Below are positions 53,657 through 63,597 of a DNA stretch of 64,000 bases, piece by piece. The stretch's first letter is position 1; each line of letters opens with the position of its first letter. The position numbers and the translations under genes are program-made. The DNA comes from Anaerolineae bacterium (GTDB lineage: Bacteria > Chloroflexota > Anaerolineae > Anaerolineales > Anaerolineaceae), in NCBI GenBank assembly GCA_013178295.1, contig JABLWW010000003.1, positions 1 through 64,000 on the forward strand, read 5' to 3'. The notes beneath the pieces are model-generated. The model was not told where the DNA came from, made no database searches, and was given only the letters and a program-made list of their open reading frames with translations.

Positions 53657-56600
53657 TTAGTGTCGTTTGCGCTTCTTCTTGGGCGCAGAGGCGCTTTGTG
53701 TTTGGCTGGAGGGTGACGATGCTGCGACAGCATCTGCGGCAGGCGACGGGACTGCAGTTTGCCCTTCGCCACTTTCACGCAGAATACTGCTTGCTCGCAT
53801 GGTCTGATATGTGAATAGGCGCGATACAATCCCCGTGCGAATATCGTTGAGCAGGTTTTTAAACATATCTGTTGCCTGGCTTTTGTATTGCACCAGCGGG
53901 TCGCGCTGGGCATAGGCTTCCATGCCGATAGATACACGCAACGCCTCAACGCGTGTCAGGTAATCTACCCATTGGTCAGAGATAATCCTCAAAAACAGTT
54001 CGCGATGCACCTGGTTCTGCTGCCACCATCCCAGCGTTTTTTGTATTTGTGCGCGGATTTCTTGGTTGGTAATGTCAGTCAGCGGCAGCGTGGCGATGTG
54101 ACCGTATGTGTCTTCGCCAATTTCGACTTTGATATGTGCTTGCAGATGCTGGTCAAGCTGGCTCAAGGTGGTTTCGGTCTGCGCCAGACGATTCCATTCG
54201 AATGCCCCGCGTGCTTGCTGTAGGACTTTGAGACCTGTTTCGAGATGCTGAAGAACGCGCTCGGTTACCTCTTCGGCAGAGCACTGGCTTAACCATTTTG
54301 CAGCCAGGTAAATGTAGTTAAGACGCATCACGCGCTGCATCACCTTGCGATGGGTGCGCTGGTCAAATGCCATGCGTGTCCCGTAGGTCATTAGGATCAG
54401 CCACTGGTTGATTTGCGATGGGGTGTACATATCCCCGCTTGTGCGGGCGATTGCGCTGTTGAGTTCGCTGGTTATCTGCCCCTGCTCGCCAAGCAGCCGT
54501 TCCATTCGCCGCTCAAAGACTGTGTCCACTATTGTAAGGATATGTTTTGAAAGCTCGTCTATGTCAAGCGTTGCCAGCTGGGCGGGTTTGATGTCGAGGC
54601 TTTCTTCCAGACGGCGTTCTATGGCTGCGATTAACCTGCGAAAGTGGATTGCTTTGAGATGGGTTTCAATTTGACTATTTAGCGCATCGCGCGTTGATTG
54701 ATCGCCTTGCATAAGCAGTCTCATCTGCTCCATGTTCAGCCGCAGGGGGATGCGTAGCTCTTCAGAAAGCTGCATGAGCATGTCCTGTGGGCGCAGTGAG
54801 GGGATGTTTTCGTCTTGCTCGCCTACGCTTTCGACAAAAGTGTCCAGAGTTTCCGCTCTTTCGCGTATTTGCATCTCAAGCGCGTCCACAGTCTTTTCGA
54901 GCAGGTTCTCTATGCTTTGAAGGAGGTGCTCCTTTTCGGAAAGCAGAGCCTGCTGCGCCAGATCAAGCAGAGCCTGGCTGAGATTTTTGGGGGATTTCCC
55001 CTCGCGGTTTAATATTTGCAATACTTCTTCCTGCATCATCGCAAGAGGAAATGAGGGGTGATCAAAGGCTTCATATAGAATGGGGGGTTGAATTTCGTTG
55101 AGATATGCCAGCAGCTTCCAGGGGCCCTCTTTATCTTTCAATGCCTCGGGGATGCGGCGTTGAAGGTCTGTGCGCAGCATGTCCAGGATGTCTTCGGTAA
55201 GGTCTTCCTTTGTGAATGCGCGGTCTCTCTGTTCGTAGATGCGTTTGCGCTGTGCGTTCAACACATCATCATATTCCAGCAAATGTTTACGCACGTCAAA
55301 GTTATAGCCTTCAACCCGTTCCTGCGATTGCTCCACCAGTCTCCCAAGCAGATTCATTTCCAGAGGCAGGCTATCGTCAAAGAAGACGCGTTTCCACAAA
55401 GCTTCTACCTGCGGACCACCAAAGAGACGCATCAGGTCATCTTCGAGCGATAGATAAAAACGTGACGAGCCGGGGTCTCCCTGACGTGCGGCACGGCCAC
55501 GCAGCTGATTATCAATACGGCGCGCTTCGTGACGTTCAGAGCCGATGACATGCAACCCACCCAACTCGCGAACGCGTTTCATTTCATCCACGTATTGCAA
55601 AAATCTGTTGACTGATTCCTCGTAAATGCCATATTCTTCCTTGGGTATCCCTTGCAAAATTTGCAAACGCTCTTCGTTGCGCATGTCGTAGGGGTCATAA
55701 CCGGCGCGTGCAATGACGCGGTTAATGTCATTCAGTAACTCTTCAGGCAATTCGCCACCCAGCTTAATATCCACACCGCGCCCAGCCATGTTGGTGGCAA
55801 TGGTCACTGCTCCAAATGCGCCAGCTTTGGCGATGATCATTGATTCTTCGTCGTGCTTTTTAGCGTTTAATACCTGATGCGGTATACCACCCTGGAGGGC
55901 TTTGAGCAGACGAGGCTTATCGCCGCGGCTCAGATTGAGAATGCGCAGCAATCGTTCCAGATTTTCCTCGTCTTCCGGGTTGAGGCTTATCCCCAAGCTG
56001 CGCGCCACCGGGCGTAGCGTGCCGGTGTCCAGTTCTGGCAGGGGAGCGTTGAGTGGCTGTAGTTCGGGAACGGGACGTTCAAGCAATTCCTGCCCGCTTT
56101 TTTCCAACCAGGCTTGCCGTATCAGCAATACCTGTGCCAGCCGCCGTATAGGCTCTGCGCTCAGACGTTGTGAGAGACGTTCAGAATGTTCTACGGATGT
56201 TGTGCCGACTAACTGCGGGCGTCCCATCACATGGTAACGCAATATCTCCTGGGTGATGGCACGCAGCTTGGCTTCCTCGCCACGATAGACAACGTCGGTG
56301 TAATCTTTGCGTTTCCAGAAGACTGGCTTTTGCTCAGGATCGTCGCGGCGGGCGTAGTAGGTGTAGCGATAACCTTGTTCATCTTTGTCGTCAATGGCAA
56401 CCAGTTCGGCATTGGGTTTGGAAGCAATGAACTCTAGATTGGTGGGGATAGTAACCACGTCCAGTTTATAGATTTTGTGAAATTCTTCTGCTTCTGTGGC
56501 TGCTGTGCCGGTCATACCAGCCAGCTTTTGGTACATGCGATAATAGTTTTGCAGGGTAATGGTGGCGTAAGTGACATTCTCTGGTTCGACTTTAACGTTC

Positions 56601-57745
56601 TCTTTAGCTTCAATTGCTTGATGCAGACCTTCAGACCAGCGTCTTCCGGGCATCAGCCTGCCAGTAAATTCGTCAACGATAACCACTTTGCCTGCCTGAA
56701 CCAGATAGTCTTTGTTGCGTTTGTAGAGAAATTGGGCGCGCAATGCTTGTTCGAGGTAGCCTAAAATGCGAGCTTGTTCGGGAGTAATATCTTCTGGGCG
56801 TTCAGGGTCGCGCAGCTGCATCCCCAGCAATTCTTCAACATGCGCTTCGCCAAGTTCAGTCAGGGCTACGCTGCGCTCTTTTTCCATGATTTCGTAGTCC
56901 TCTGGCTTTAACTGACGGATGATCTGCGCCATGCGGATATACCATTCGGATTCGTCTGCCGCAGGGCCTGAAATGATTAGAGGTGTACGCGCTTCGTCAA
57001 TAAGAATATTGTCAACTTCGTCCACGATGGCGTAGTAATGTCCGCGCTGTACGCGTTCCTCGAGAGACATGGTGAGGTTGTCGCGCAGATAATCGAACCC
57101 GAATTCGCTGTTGGTGCCGTAGGTGATGTCGGCGGCGTAAGCTTCTTTACGCGGGACCAGGCGAAGCTGGTGCTGGTCTTCATGGGGCGAGGTACGTGTT
57201 GGATCAACAAGAAACGCCATTTTGCCGTTGTCTGTTCGGGCTGCCATTTGAAGAACGCCTACACTCATTCCCAACGCCATGTAAATGGGTGCCATCCAGC
57301 GCGCATCGCGTCTTGCCAGGTAATCGTTAACGGTTACCAGGTGGACGCCATCTCCGGAGATCGCATTCAGATAAAGCGGCAGGGTTGCAACGAGCGTTTT
57401 ACCTTCGCCGGTGCGCATTTCCGCAATTTTGCCTTCATGCAGCACAGCACCGCCGATGAGCTGGACGTCGTAGTGACGCAGACCGATAGTGCGTTTGCTG
57501 GCTTCGCGTACTGCGGCAAACGCATCGGGCAGCAGTTCATCCAGTGCCTCCTGTTTTTTGATTCCAGATTCGAGCATTTCGCGGTAGCGTGTGCGCAACT
57601 CTTCGGTTTTGGCGTATAGAGCATCATCACTTAACGCTTCAAAGCTTTTTTCTAATGCGTTGATTTGCTCAACTTTCTCGGATAGTCGTTCGATTTCACG
57701 CTTTTGAGGATCGCCCCCCAGTACCCGTATGATTTTTTGAAACAT
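53657..57745 (-). CDS. secA: Preprotein translocase ATPase SecA, unusually long
   Basis: SecA drives Sec-dependent export. The product is 1362 aa from the ATG at 57745 (AAGG 8 nt upstream); an in-frame extension upstream to 57904 has no supporting site. NBD1 has MRTGEGKTL (~residue 110) and [15 protein letters not shown] (~238). NBD2 has [27 protein letters not shown] and [26 protein letters not shown]. Two insertions stand out: about 95 residues in NBD2 (~525-620), and about 400 mostly helical residues (~845-1245) in the helical scaffold/wing region. The conserved sequence resumes at [27 protein letters not shown]. The C-terminus ends in a Lys/Arg-rich tail with no zinc motif. Usual SecA length is 800-1000 aa. 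Confidence 0.95.
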   Translation of the reverse strand: MFQKIIRVLGGDPQKREIERLSEKVEQINALEKSFEALSDDALYAKTEELRTRYREMLESGIKKQEALDELLPDAFAAVREASKRTIGLRHYDVQLIGGAVLHEGKIAEMRTGEGKTLVATLPLYLNAISGDGVHLVTVNDYLARRDARWMAPIYMALGMSVGVLQMAARTDNGKMAFLVDPTRTSPHEDQHQLRLVPRKEAYAADITYGTNSEFGFDYLRDNLTMSLEERVQRGHYYAIVDEVDNILIDEARTPLIISGPAADESEWYIRMAQIIRQLKPEDYEIMEKERSVALTELGEAHVEELLGMQLRDPERPEDITPEQARILGYLEQALRAQFLYKRNKDYLVQAGKVVIVDEFTGRLMPGRRWSEGLHQAIEAKENVKVEPENVTYATITLQNYYRMYQKLAGMTGTAATEAEEFHKIYKLDVVTIPTNLEFIASKPNAELVAIDDKDEQGYRYTYYARRDDPEQKPVFWKRKDYTDVVYRGEEAKLRAITQEILRYHVMGRPQLVGTTSVEHSERLSQRLSAEPIRRLAQVLLIRQAWLEKSGQELLERPVPELQPLNAPLPELDTGTLRPVARSLGISLNPEDEENLERLLRILNLSRGDKPRLLKALQGGIPHQVLNAKKHDEESMIIAKAGAFGAVTIATNMAGRGVDIKLGGELPEELLNDINRVIARAGYDPYDMRNEERLQILQGIPKEEYGIYEESVNRFLQYVDEMKRVRELGGLHVIGSERHEARRIDNQLRGRAARQGDPGSSRFYLSLEDDLMRLFGGPQVEALWKRVFFDDSLPLEMNLLGRLVEQSQERVEGYNFDVRKHLLEYDDVLNAQRKRIYEQRDRAFTKEDLTEDILDMLRTDLQRRIPEALKDKEGPWKLLAYLNEIQPPILYEAFDHPSFPLAMMQEEVLQILNREGKSPKNLSQALLDLAQQALLSEKEHLLQSIENLLEKTVDALEMQIRERAETLDTFVESVGEQDENIPSLRPQDMLMQLSEELRIPLRLNMEQMRLLMQGDQSTRDALNSQIETHLKAIHFRRLIAAIERRLEESLDIKPAQLATLDIDELSKHILTIVDTVFERRMERLLGEQGQITSELNSAIARTSGDMYTPSQINQWLILMTYGTRMAFDQRTHRKVMQRVMRLNYIYLAAKWLSQCSAEEVTERVLQHLETGLKVLQQARGAFEWNRLAQTETTLSQLDQHLQAHIKVEIGEDTYGHIATLPLTDITNQEIRAQIQKTLGWWQQNQVHRELFLRIISDQWVDYLTRVEALRVSIGMEAYAQRDPLVQYKSQATDMFKNLLNDIRTGIVSRLFTYQTMRASSILRESGEGQTAVPSPAADAVAASSPSSQTQSASAPKKKRKRH

Positions 57746-57815
57746 ATTGACACCTTCTGTTTTTTCGTCGTCTTCATCTGACGGAGAGTTTTTATGATGT
57801 GTAGCCTGTCGGGAG

Positions 57816-57824
57816 ATTATAGCA
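57816..57824 (-). promoter_or_regulatory. Extended -10 promoter of secA
   Basis: The minus strand reads TGCTATAAT (57824-57816), a TGn + perfect TATAAT. The start point would be near 57809, giving a leader of about 64 nt. Confidence 0.5.
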
Positions 57825-57876
57825 TAAGGTGCATTTGATATCTTGTGTGTTGCGGGTTGGTTTGTGACACAAGACG

Positions 57877-57912
57877 AAAACACGCCTGGCGAAGTGACGC
57901 GCACCAGGCGTG
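57877..57912 (-). terminator. Rho-independent terminator after lpdA
   Basis: On the minus strand CACGCCTGG pairs with CCAGGCGTG (9 bp, 57912-57904 and 57889-57881) and is followed by TTTTCGTCTT. It separates lpdA from secA. Confidence 0.7.
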
Positions 57913-57949
57913 GACAAGCTTATTGAAACCATCAGAGGGGCGATCTCAG

Positions 57950-59344
57950 TTAGATATGAATTGGATGACCTTCAATACCGTGAGCAGCTTCCATGACTAC
58001 TTCGCTGAGAGTTGGATGTGCATGCACATTGCGGCTGATTTCTGCTGCAGTCAACTCCATACGCTGGGCAATGGTCAGCTCAGGCAGAAGCTCAGAGGCA
58101 TCCGGCCCTACCAGAACTGCTCCCAGAATCTCTCCATATTTTGCGTCGCTGATAATTTTTGCAAAACCGGCATAATCGCCCAAACCAAGCGCTTTTCCGT
58201 TTGCCAGGAAGGGGAACTTGCTCACTTTGACCTCATATCCTTGTTCCTTTGCCTGTGCTTCTGTCAATCCAAATGAGGCAACCTGCGGCTGAGAGTATAC
58301 GGCGCGCGGCATCATGCGATAGTCGAGAGTGGTTGTTTCAACCCCTGCAATTTGTTCGGCGCAGATAATGCCCATTGCAGATGCAACATGCGCCAGAAGC
58401 AGTTTGCCGGTCACGTCGCCAATTGCCCAAATACCATTGACGCTGGTCGCCATACGCGCATCAATTTCAACAAAACCACGCTGGTCTCGTTTTACGCCCA
58501 GCTCTTCAAGCCCCAGCCCAGACGAATTGGGACGGAAGCCAATAGCTATCAATGCCTGTTCTGCCTCCAGAGTTTTTGTTCCTTCGCTGGTGGAGACCTT
58601 AACTTTAACACCTTTCTCGGTGGATTCGACAGTTTCTACTTTTGTGCTGGTGAGAATTTCCACGCCGCGTTTGGCATAGATTTTTGTCAGTTCGCCTGCG
58701 GCTTCTTCATCCTCAGCTGGGAGGATATGAGACAGCATCTCGACCAGGGTCACCTTTGTCCCGTACCCATTCCAGATGGTGGCAAACTCGACGCCAATCG
58801 CGCCTCCACCGATAATCACTACCGATTCAGGACGGTGGGGCTGTAGAATGGCTTCGACATAGGTCAAAATACGTTTGCCATCTGCCTGGACACCGGGGAT
58901 TGGCATGGAGTGGGCGCCGGTGGCAAGCACAATATGTTTGCTGGCAAGTTCTTGGTTCTTTCCTTGATCGTCTGTCACAACGATTTTATTGTTGCTGATC
59001 AGTCTGGCAGCACCAAGGTGGACATCAATTTTGTTTTTCTTCATCAACGAATTGACCCCCATCGTTAAGCGTTTGGCAACCTGTCGGCTGCGCTCTACGG
59101 CTTTTGCATAATCGAGTTGCAGATTTTCAAACGAGATGCCGAATTCTGTCGCGCGTTCGCGCAGCGTATGTGCCAGTTCTGCGTTCTTCAGGAGCGCTTT
59201 GGAAGGTATGCAGCCCACGTTTAGACATACGCCACCGAGCCATTGTTTTTCGACGATGGCGGTTTTGAGACCTAACTGAGCAGCCCGAATGGCGCATACA
59301 TATCCGCCTGGGCCAGCGCCTATGACAATAACGTCGTATTCCAT
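57950..59344 (-). CDS. lpdA: Dihydrolipoyl dehydrogenase
   Basis: This flavoenzyme reoxidises lipoyl groups of 2-oxoacid dehydrogenase or glycine cleavage complexes. The product is 464 aa. FAD binding is at VIVIGAGPGGYVCAIRAAQLG, the redox disulfide at GGVCLNVGCIPSKALL (two Cys, residues ~39-44) and NAD binding at VVIIGGGAIGVEFATIWNGYG. The second FAD motif is at GIWAIGDVTGKLLLAHVA, and the C-terminal catalytic His-Glu at HAHPTLSEVVMEAAHG. A GGAGGTAACA lies before the ATG. No E1 or E2 genes are nearby; it is a single-gene unit. Confidence 0.95.
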   Translation of the reverse strand: MEYDVIVIGAGPGGYVCAIRAAQLGLKTAIVEKQWLGGVCLNVGCIPSKALLKNAELAHTLRERATEFGISFENLQLDYAKAVERSRQVAKRLTMGVNSLMKKNKIDVHLGAARLISNNKIVVTDDQGKNQELASKHIVLATGAHSMPIPGVQADGKRILTYVEAILQPHRPESVVIIGGGAIGVEFATIWNGYGTKVTLVEMLSHILPAEDEEAAGELTKIYAKRGVEILTSTKVETVESTEKGVKVKVSTSEGTKTLEAEQALIAIGFRPNSSGLGLEELGVKRDQRGFVEIDARMATSVNGIWAIGDVTGKLLLAHVASAMGIICAEQIAGVETTTLDYRMMPRAVYSQPQVASFGLTEAQAKEQGYEVKVSKFPFLANGKALGLGDYAGFAKIISDAKYGEILGAVLVGPDASELLPELTIAQRMELTAAEISRNVHAHPTLSEVVMEAAHGIEGHPIHI

Positions 59345-59372
59345 GATTGTTACCTCCTGTATTTTGTCAGGT

Positions 59373-59402
59373 ATGTTATCTTATTGTGAAGGCTTCTGTC
59401 AA
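59373..59402 (-). promoter_or_regulatory. Promoter of lpdA
   Basis: The minus strand reads a perfect TTGACA (59402-59397), an 18-nt spacer and TAACAT (59378-59373). The start point would be near 59366, 22 bases before the ATG. Confidence 0.55.
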
Positions 59403-59473
59403 TGGTGAATGAGCATTTGAATTGATTGGTTTTGTTATGAATTTTTTATAAAATTGTCGAGAAAAATTCCCCC

Positions 59474-59501
59474 TTTGCATTTTCCATAATAAGAGTATAA
59501 T
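59474..59501 (+). promoter_or_regulatory. Promoter of the FmdB-type gene
   Basis: TTTGCA (59474-59479), a 16-nt spacer and a perfect TATAAT (59496-59501). The leader of about 30 nt carries GGAAGTTGAGGTG before the ATG. Confidence 0.5.
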
Positions 59502-59538
59502 AGTCAGATGTGGATTTGCAAGGAAGTTGAGGTGATTT

Positions 59539-59865
59539 ATGCCAACTTATACCTATCGCTGTGAGAATTGCGGTTTGCAGTTTGACAAAGTCCAAAAATT
59601 TACAGAACAGCCGCTGGTGCGATGCCCGGAGTGTGGCAAAAAATCGCTTCATAAGGTGTATACCCCGGTTGGGATTGTGTTCAAGGGTTCGGGTTTTTAT
59701 GCCACTGATCATCGCTCCCCGTCCGGGATGTCTTATACTTCCAGCGGGCATACCGAGGAAAAGGCTTCCGAAAGCAAGGGCGAAGCGCCTGCTGTAAGTA
59801 AGCCAGACACTAAATCGGACAGCAAACCCGAGGTCAAAACGGAAAGCGCCAGCAGTAAGGGATAA
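59539..59865 (+). CDS. FmdB family zinc-ribbon protein
   Basis: The product is 108 aa. The N-terminal 45 residues hold the FmdB zinc ribbon, MPTYTYRCENCGLQFDKVQ with a second pair at RCPECGKKS, followed by LHKVYTPVGIVFKGSGFY, typical of the family. The remaining ~60 residues are low-complexity, rich in Lys, Ser and Glu (EEKASESKGEAPAVSKPDTK). FmdB was first linked to regulation of an amidase-type gene, but the general role is unknown. A 37-aa membrane protein gene begins 3 bases later. Confidence 0.9.
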   Translation: MPTYTYRCENCGLQFDKVQKFTEQPLVRCPECGKKSLHKVYTPVGIVFKGSGFYATDHRSPSGMSYTSSGHTEEKASESKGEAPAVSKPDTKSDSKPEVKTESASSKG

Positions 59866-59868
59866 TCT

Positions 59869-59982
59869 ATGCGGCGTCTGTCACCAGAACAGCGGCGTCT
59901 GCGCACCCAGCGGATCATCTTTGCGATTCTAGCTGTGTTGATTATCTTATCGTGGGTGCTATCTTTGGTTGTTGCCTGGTAA
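59869..59982 (+). CDS. 37-residue single-pass membrane protein
   Basis: ATG at 59869 to TAA at 59982. The N-terminus is basic (MRRLSPEQRRLRTQR) and the rest is one hydrophobic helix (IIFAILAVLIILSWVLSLVVAW) ending at the stop. AAGGG lies 8 bases before the ATG. It directly follows the FmdB-type gene and precedes a terminator, so it is very likely the last gene of this short operon. No family is recognised. Confidence 0.65.
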   Translation: MRRLSPEQRRLRTQRIIFAILAVLIILSWVLSLVVAW

Positions 59983-60021
59983 ACTTTTTGAACTGAGGGC
60001 TTATTTGTGTTGTCCGTTGAG

Positions 60022-60041
60022 CGCTCTTTTTAGGGCGTTTT
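60022..60041 (+). terminator. Terminator after the small membrane gene
   Basis: CGCTCT pairs with AGGGCG (one G-T pair) around TTTT and is followed by TTTTGTGG. It lies 39 bases after the TAA and just before the convergent lipoprotein gene. Confidence 0.55.
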
Positions 60042-60046
60042 GTGGT

Positions 60047-61498
60047 TTAAGGCATCAGGCTTGTCCAAAGAGGAGGCATCTGAATCATATAGGTCTCTAC
60101 TTCCTCGCTGCCAGACCTGCCCCAGTTGCTGGTGAAGAGGATGCGAGACATATCCTGACTGGCTGAAGCCTGTGGCTCTGCCCAGTAGTCTTTTTCGATA
60201 TTCTCGCTGTAGATGGATCGGGTGTGTGCCAGACGCACAATGCGCCCAGCAGTTTCAAGCTCAAGCGCAAAGACCGAATTGTCCATCCAGGTAAATGGTT
60301 CGGGGTGTCCGCCGTTATATGTTGAGACGATTGCCCAGCCCGGGCTCTGAAAACCGCGCCCGGAGAAATGAAAGCCCAGTGCGGTATGACTGAAATCAAT
60401 GGGAAGCAGATCATCAACCCTGCCGCTTTGCAGGTCGAGCACTGCGATATGATCTGTGTCAATGTTTTGGAATACCAGCACCTCTTTGCCGGAGCGGTTT
60501 AGTGCGGTGTCGGAATGACCAATGATGCGCAACATACCGCGAGCTTCCGTTAGCGCCTGGTTATATACCATCAATCCACAGGGCTTGTCCAGCGTTCCAA
60601 GCTGCCCATATTCGCAATAGTTTTCATAGTATGCCAGCAGGTAGTTGCCCAGCGGGCTGATGGTAACGGAATCGATCGAGGGTTTCTGAGGCAGATTGAG
60701 GCGGGAGATTACGCGATTCTCTTGAAGATCAAAAACCAGCAGTGCAATCGTTTCCCACTGCGGGTTTTGTGCCATTAATCCCCAATAGCGGCTGTCAATT
60801 GATGGGCTGCCCTCGTAACGTGTCCATACAGCGGCAAGGTTGCTCCCGGGAAAATCGCTGGCAAACTCATGCAGCAGGGTTTGTTGCCCGGTGAGGATAT
60901 TGAAGGACATTAAACGTGTCTCGCTGATGTAATACAGCGTATTGGGGTCTTTTGCATCCCAGCGCGGCTCTATGTCAATTGGCAGTTTGTATAGAGGGCG
61001 CAGCGTGGTTGGGTCGTACAGATACCAGGTTGCATCAATGCCGCGGATGACCAGCAGGCTGCCGTCGGCGTTGAAGGATTGCACACGCGAATATTCGTTC
61101 TTTAAGCCTCTGGACGTATCGTCGGCAGCGATATCTTTGCTGCGGTCGGTAACGCGCACAATACAGGTGCCGAAAACTGGATCGTAGAAAGGGACACCTC
61201 GGGCAGGCTCTTGTAGGGGAGGTGCCGGGTATGGATCAAGGTCTGTGATGGACGGAAGCCGAACTTCGCATGAGGGGGATGAAGGAGGAGGGGTACCTCT
61301 GGCTTCGGTGGGCTGGCGCGCGTAATCGTAGTTGAAGGGCGGGAGGGTGAGTGTTTCGGTGGCGGTGGGGGGCAGAATTTCTGTGTCTTCTTCTACTGTG
61401 GGTGGTGTGGGGGTGAGCGGCAGGGCGCAAGCGATGACGGTCATAACCAGAGCGAAGCCCAGGAGAGTTTTCTGTGCCGCTTCTTTGCTTGAGGGCAT
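60047..61498 (-). CDS. Lipoprotein with WD40/TolB-like beta-propeller
   Basis: The product is 483 aa. The signal peptide ends in the lipobox V-I-A-C with Cys24. A Pro/Thr-rich linker follows, then blocks of about 50 residues with propeller-like repeats (YSRVQSFNADGSLLVIRGID, DSVTISPLGNYLLAYYENY, SQDMSRILFTSNWGRSG). The pattern is that of a TolB-type six- or seven-bladed propeller displayed outside the membrane. A GGAG sits 5 bases before the ATG. Its ligand or role is unknown. It lies 15 bases after the HAD gene and is probably in the same leftward operon. Confidence 0.75.
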   Translation of the reverse strand: MPSSKEAAQKTLLGFALVMTVIACALPLTPTPPTVEEDTEILPPTATETLTLPPFNYDYARQPTEARGTPPPSSPSCEVRLPSITDLDPYPAPPLQEPARGVPFYDPVFGTCIVRVTDRSKDIAADDTSRGLKNEYSRVQSFNADGSLLVIRGIDATWYLYDPTTLRPLYKLPIDIEPRWDAKDPNTLYYISETRLMSFNILTGQQTLLHEFASDFPGSNLAAVWTRYEGSPSIDSRYWGLMAQNPQWETIALLVFDLQENRVISRLNLPQKPSIDSVTISPLGNYLLAYYENYCEYGQLGTLDKPCGLMVYNQALTEARGMLRIIGHSDTALNRSGKEVLVFQNIDTDHIAVLDLQSGRVDDLLPIDFSHTALGFHFSGRGFQSPGWAIVSTYNGGHPEPFTWMDNSVFALELETAGRIVRLAHTRSIYSENIEKDYWAEPQASASQDMSRILFTSNWGRSGSEEVETYMIQMPPLWTSLMP

Positions 61499-61513
61499 TA
61501 TGACTCCTTTTCT

Positions 61514-62200
61514 CTATGAGTGGGGGAGCAATATATCCAATACCTGCGCGGTGCTGGCGAGAATGGTATCTGCACCGCTTCGGAGCAGTTCGTCTTCCTG
61601 CCCAAAGCCGCACAGGACGCCGACAGTCTGCGCTCCAGCAGCCTTGCCTGCCAGGATGTCCACAGTTGTATCCCCAATCATCAGACATTGCGAAGGGTGC
61701 ACACCCAGCTGTTGGGCAGCCCAGATGACGGGATCAGGGAAGGGCTTAGTGTAACGGCAGGTCTGCGAAGTAGCGATGGCGTCAAAGTGAGAGATTAAAT
61801 TATACTGTTCAAGAAAGGCATAAGTGCTGGTTTGATCGCGGGCGCTGACCACTGCCATGGGATATTGGGTACGCAACTTTGCCAGCATGGTTTCGACACC
61901 CGGAATGACCCAGAAGTGTGCAGGCTTGTGATTCTTTTTGTGTTGGGCGAGAAAATTAAACAGGTGCGCCAGTTCGTCGTCAATATTGAGGCGGTCAAAG
62001 AAGGTATATAGCATATTGGCAGGTGTTTCTGATGCCATCACCAGCCAGCGCGCCAGAGCTTGCGGGTTGCAGCGGGGGAACACTCGCTTGAATGGCGCCA
62101 GCGCCTGGCTGAGATGATGTACCCAGCGGTCATCGGTGTCGCTGAGGGTGCCATCCACATCAAAACACAGGGCACGGATGCGGGTTGTGTCAAGTGCCAT
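61514..62200 (-). CDS. HAD-superfamily hydrolase (subfamily IA)
   Basis: The product is 228 aa. Motif I is FDVDGTLSDTDD (nucleophile Asp and acid/base Asp), motif II is AVVSARD, the motif III Lys lies near YTKPFPDP, and motif IV is CLMIGDTTVDILAGKAAG. A helical cap follows motif I. It resembles phosphoglycolate phosphatase or beta-phosphoglucomutase-like enzymes. The substrate cannot be assigned. Confidence 0.9.
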   Translation of the reverse strand: MALDTTRIRALCFDVDGTLSDTDDRWVHHLSQALAPFKRVFPRCNPQALARWLVMASETPANMLYTFFDRLNIDDELAHLFNFLAQHKKNHKPAHFWVIPGVETMLAKLRTQYPMAVVSARDQTSTYAFLEQYNLISHFDAIATSQTCRYTKPFPDPVIWAAQQLGVHPSQCLMIGDTTVDILAGKAAGAQTVGVLCGFGQEDELLRSGADTILASTAQVLDILLPHS

Positions 62201-62216
62201 CTGAGCATTGTCTCCG

Positions 62217-63596
62217 TTATTCCATTGCTGCTAGGACGAGGTCAGCGGTTGTCTGATCGGGCGCTATGATCCATCGGGTTTCCATAGTGTTGATCGAAAT
62301 GGAAACATACCCTTGTGATGTGTCTTGCCATGCTGCCAGCTGATCGTTCTTAACAATAGGCGCCGTTTCCCAGCGGTCGGAACCGTATTTTACAAGGGCT
62401 TCCCAAAATTCGTGGGCATCATTAGGAGTCTGCCAGATAGAGCGCAGCACGAAAATGACCTTGCCAGTCTCGCTGTTGTGTAAGAGGGTGTACGTATCCC
62501 CCTCCCAGCCTGCAGCGGCTTTGCGGGCCGCACCTAATGGCATACGGGCTTGCTCGCGCCATCCATAAGCCAGCACTAAGTAAGTGTACCACTCACCGAG
62601 TGCGTTTTGTTCGACGACGCGCCATTTTTTGCCAAGAACTGTGTCCAGTCGCGGGGAAGCAATGTCATCTGGAGTGTCGTCAGGGTACTGGTATGGGTGG
62701 AGTATTTGCTCTGTAGATACAGGCGGGCGAGAAAATGCCTGGTCAATGGCGGCTTGTCCTTGTTGGTCAAACAGGGTCGCGGCGAACTCCATTCCCTCGC
62801 GGTAGGGAAACAACAAATCTTTTTGCAAGAACAGGGGCGCAGAATCGAAAACTGGACTGTTAAATTCGCTCATAAAGTCCTGTACCTCTTGCCTGTCGGT
62901 TCTACTGCCATAACGTGAGAACCAGGATTGGGCGGTTAGAACGGCGTCTCCCTCAATCAGGGCAGTTACTGCGGCACAGTATTCGCCGGCTTTTTCGCAG
63001 TCATTGGCGTTGAGCTTGAGACCTTTTTCCAGGTCGTAATACTGGTCCTGCAGGGCATGGGTGAATTCGTGGGCATAGGTCATGCGTTCCATGCCGCCAA
63101 AAGATTCGCCCTGTACCACATACATTTTCTTAGTTTGCGTATCGTAATAACCGGCTACCTGCTCACTGTATAGCTCAAGTAGCAGATTGTACAGGTCATA
63201 ATCCAGAGGCAAAAGCCCGAGCGTGCTGAGCAGGATGGCGTCGTCGCGGGCTTTCTCATGTGGGTAATCGGCGAAAAAATCTTCCTCAACTTTTTTTCTA
63301 AGCTCTGTGGATGTCAGGACGTTGCGCGGAACGTGGGTTAGTGGCGTCAAGCCGCGAATTTGAATCACCTGCGTTTGGATTGTGTCCATTTGTGCGGCAA
63401 TGTGGGCGGGGAGATTCTCGGGTTCGGCAGGTGTGGGAAGTTGCGAAGGGGGGATAATGGTTGAAGTCGGTTCTGGCGGCGAGGCATGCAAGCGGTTGGC
63501 CGCCAAGAGCAGACTGCCCAGACTGGTGATACAAATCAGCACCAGGCATGCGACAACCGCCAGAGTAAGAAGTGTCAGCAGAACCCTTTTTGTCAT
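62217..63596 (-). CDS. Membrane-anchored protein with HExxH metalloprotease-like motif
   Basis: The product is 459 aa. An N-terminal membrane segment (LLTLLTLAVVACLVLICITSLGSLLLA) and a Pro/Thr linker lead to an external domain. The domain carries YAHEFTHALQDQ (His176, Glu177, His180) and, 35 residues on, ALIEGDAVL with Glu215 as a likely third zinc ligand. This spacing is typical of gluzincin-like peptidases. The rest is unassigned. It begins one base after the TPR gene stop, so the two are probably expressed together. Confidence 0.75.
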   Translation of the reverse strand: MTKRVLLTLLTLAVVACLVLICITSLGSLLLAANRLHASPPEPTSTIIPPSQLPTPAEPENLPAHIAAQMDTIQTQVIQIRGLTPLTHVPRNVLTSTELRKKVEEDFFADYPHEKARDDAILLSTLGLLPLDYDLYNLLLELYSEQVAGYYDTQTKKMYVVQGESFGGMERMTYAHEFTHALQDQYYDLEKGLKLNANDCEKAGEYCAAVTALIEGDAVLTAQSWFSRYGSRTDRQEVQDFMSEFNSPVFDSAPLFLQKDLLFPYREGMEFAATLFDQQGQAAIDQAFSRPPVSTEQILHPYQYPDDTPDDIASPRLDTVLGKKWRVVEQNALGEWYTYLVLAYGWREQARMPLGAARKAAAGWEGDTYTLLHNSETGKVIFVLRSIWQTPNDAHEFWEALVKYGSDRWETAPIVKNDQLAAWQDTSQGYVSISINTMETRWIIAPDQTTADLVLAAME

Positions 63597-63597
63597 T

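Noticed and set aside
53632-53720. Plus-strand ORF starting AGGAGGATGCTTGCTGTC
   Set aside because: The AGGAGG touches the ATG with no spacing, and the frame runs as a short out-of-frame shadow into the secA 3' end.
57038-57619. Plus-strand 193-residue ORF inside secA
   Set aside because: It is antisense to the conserved SecA NBD1 motifs, with no family resemblance and no expression signals.
57746-57904. 53-residue N-terminal extension of SecA
   Set aside because: It overlaps the lpdA terminator and the secA promoter, and it lacks a ribosome-binding site. SecA proteins begin near [11 protein letters not shown].
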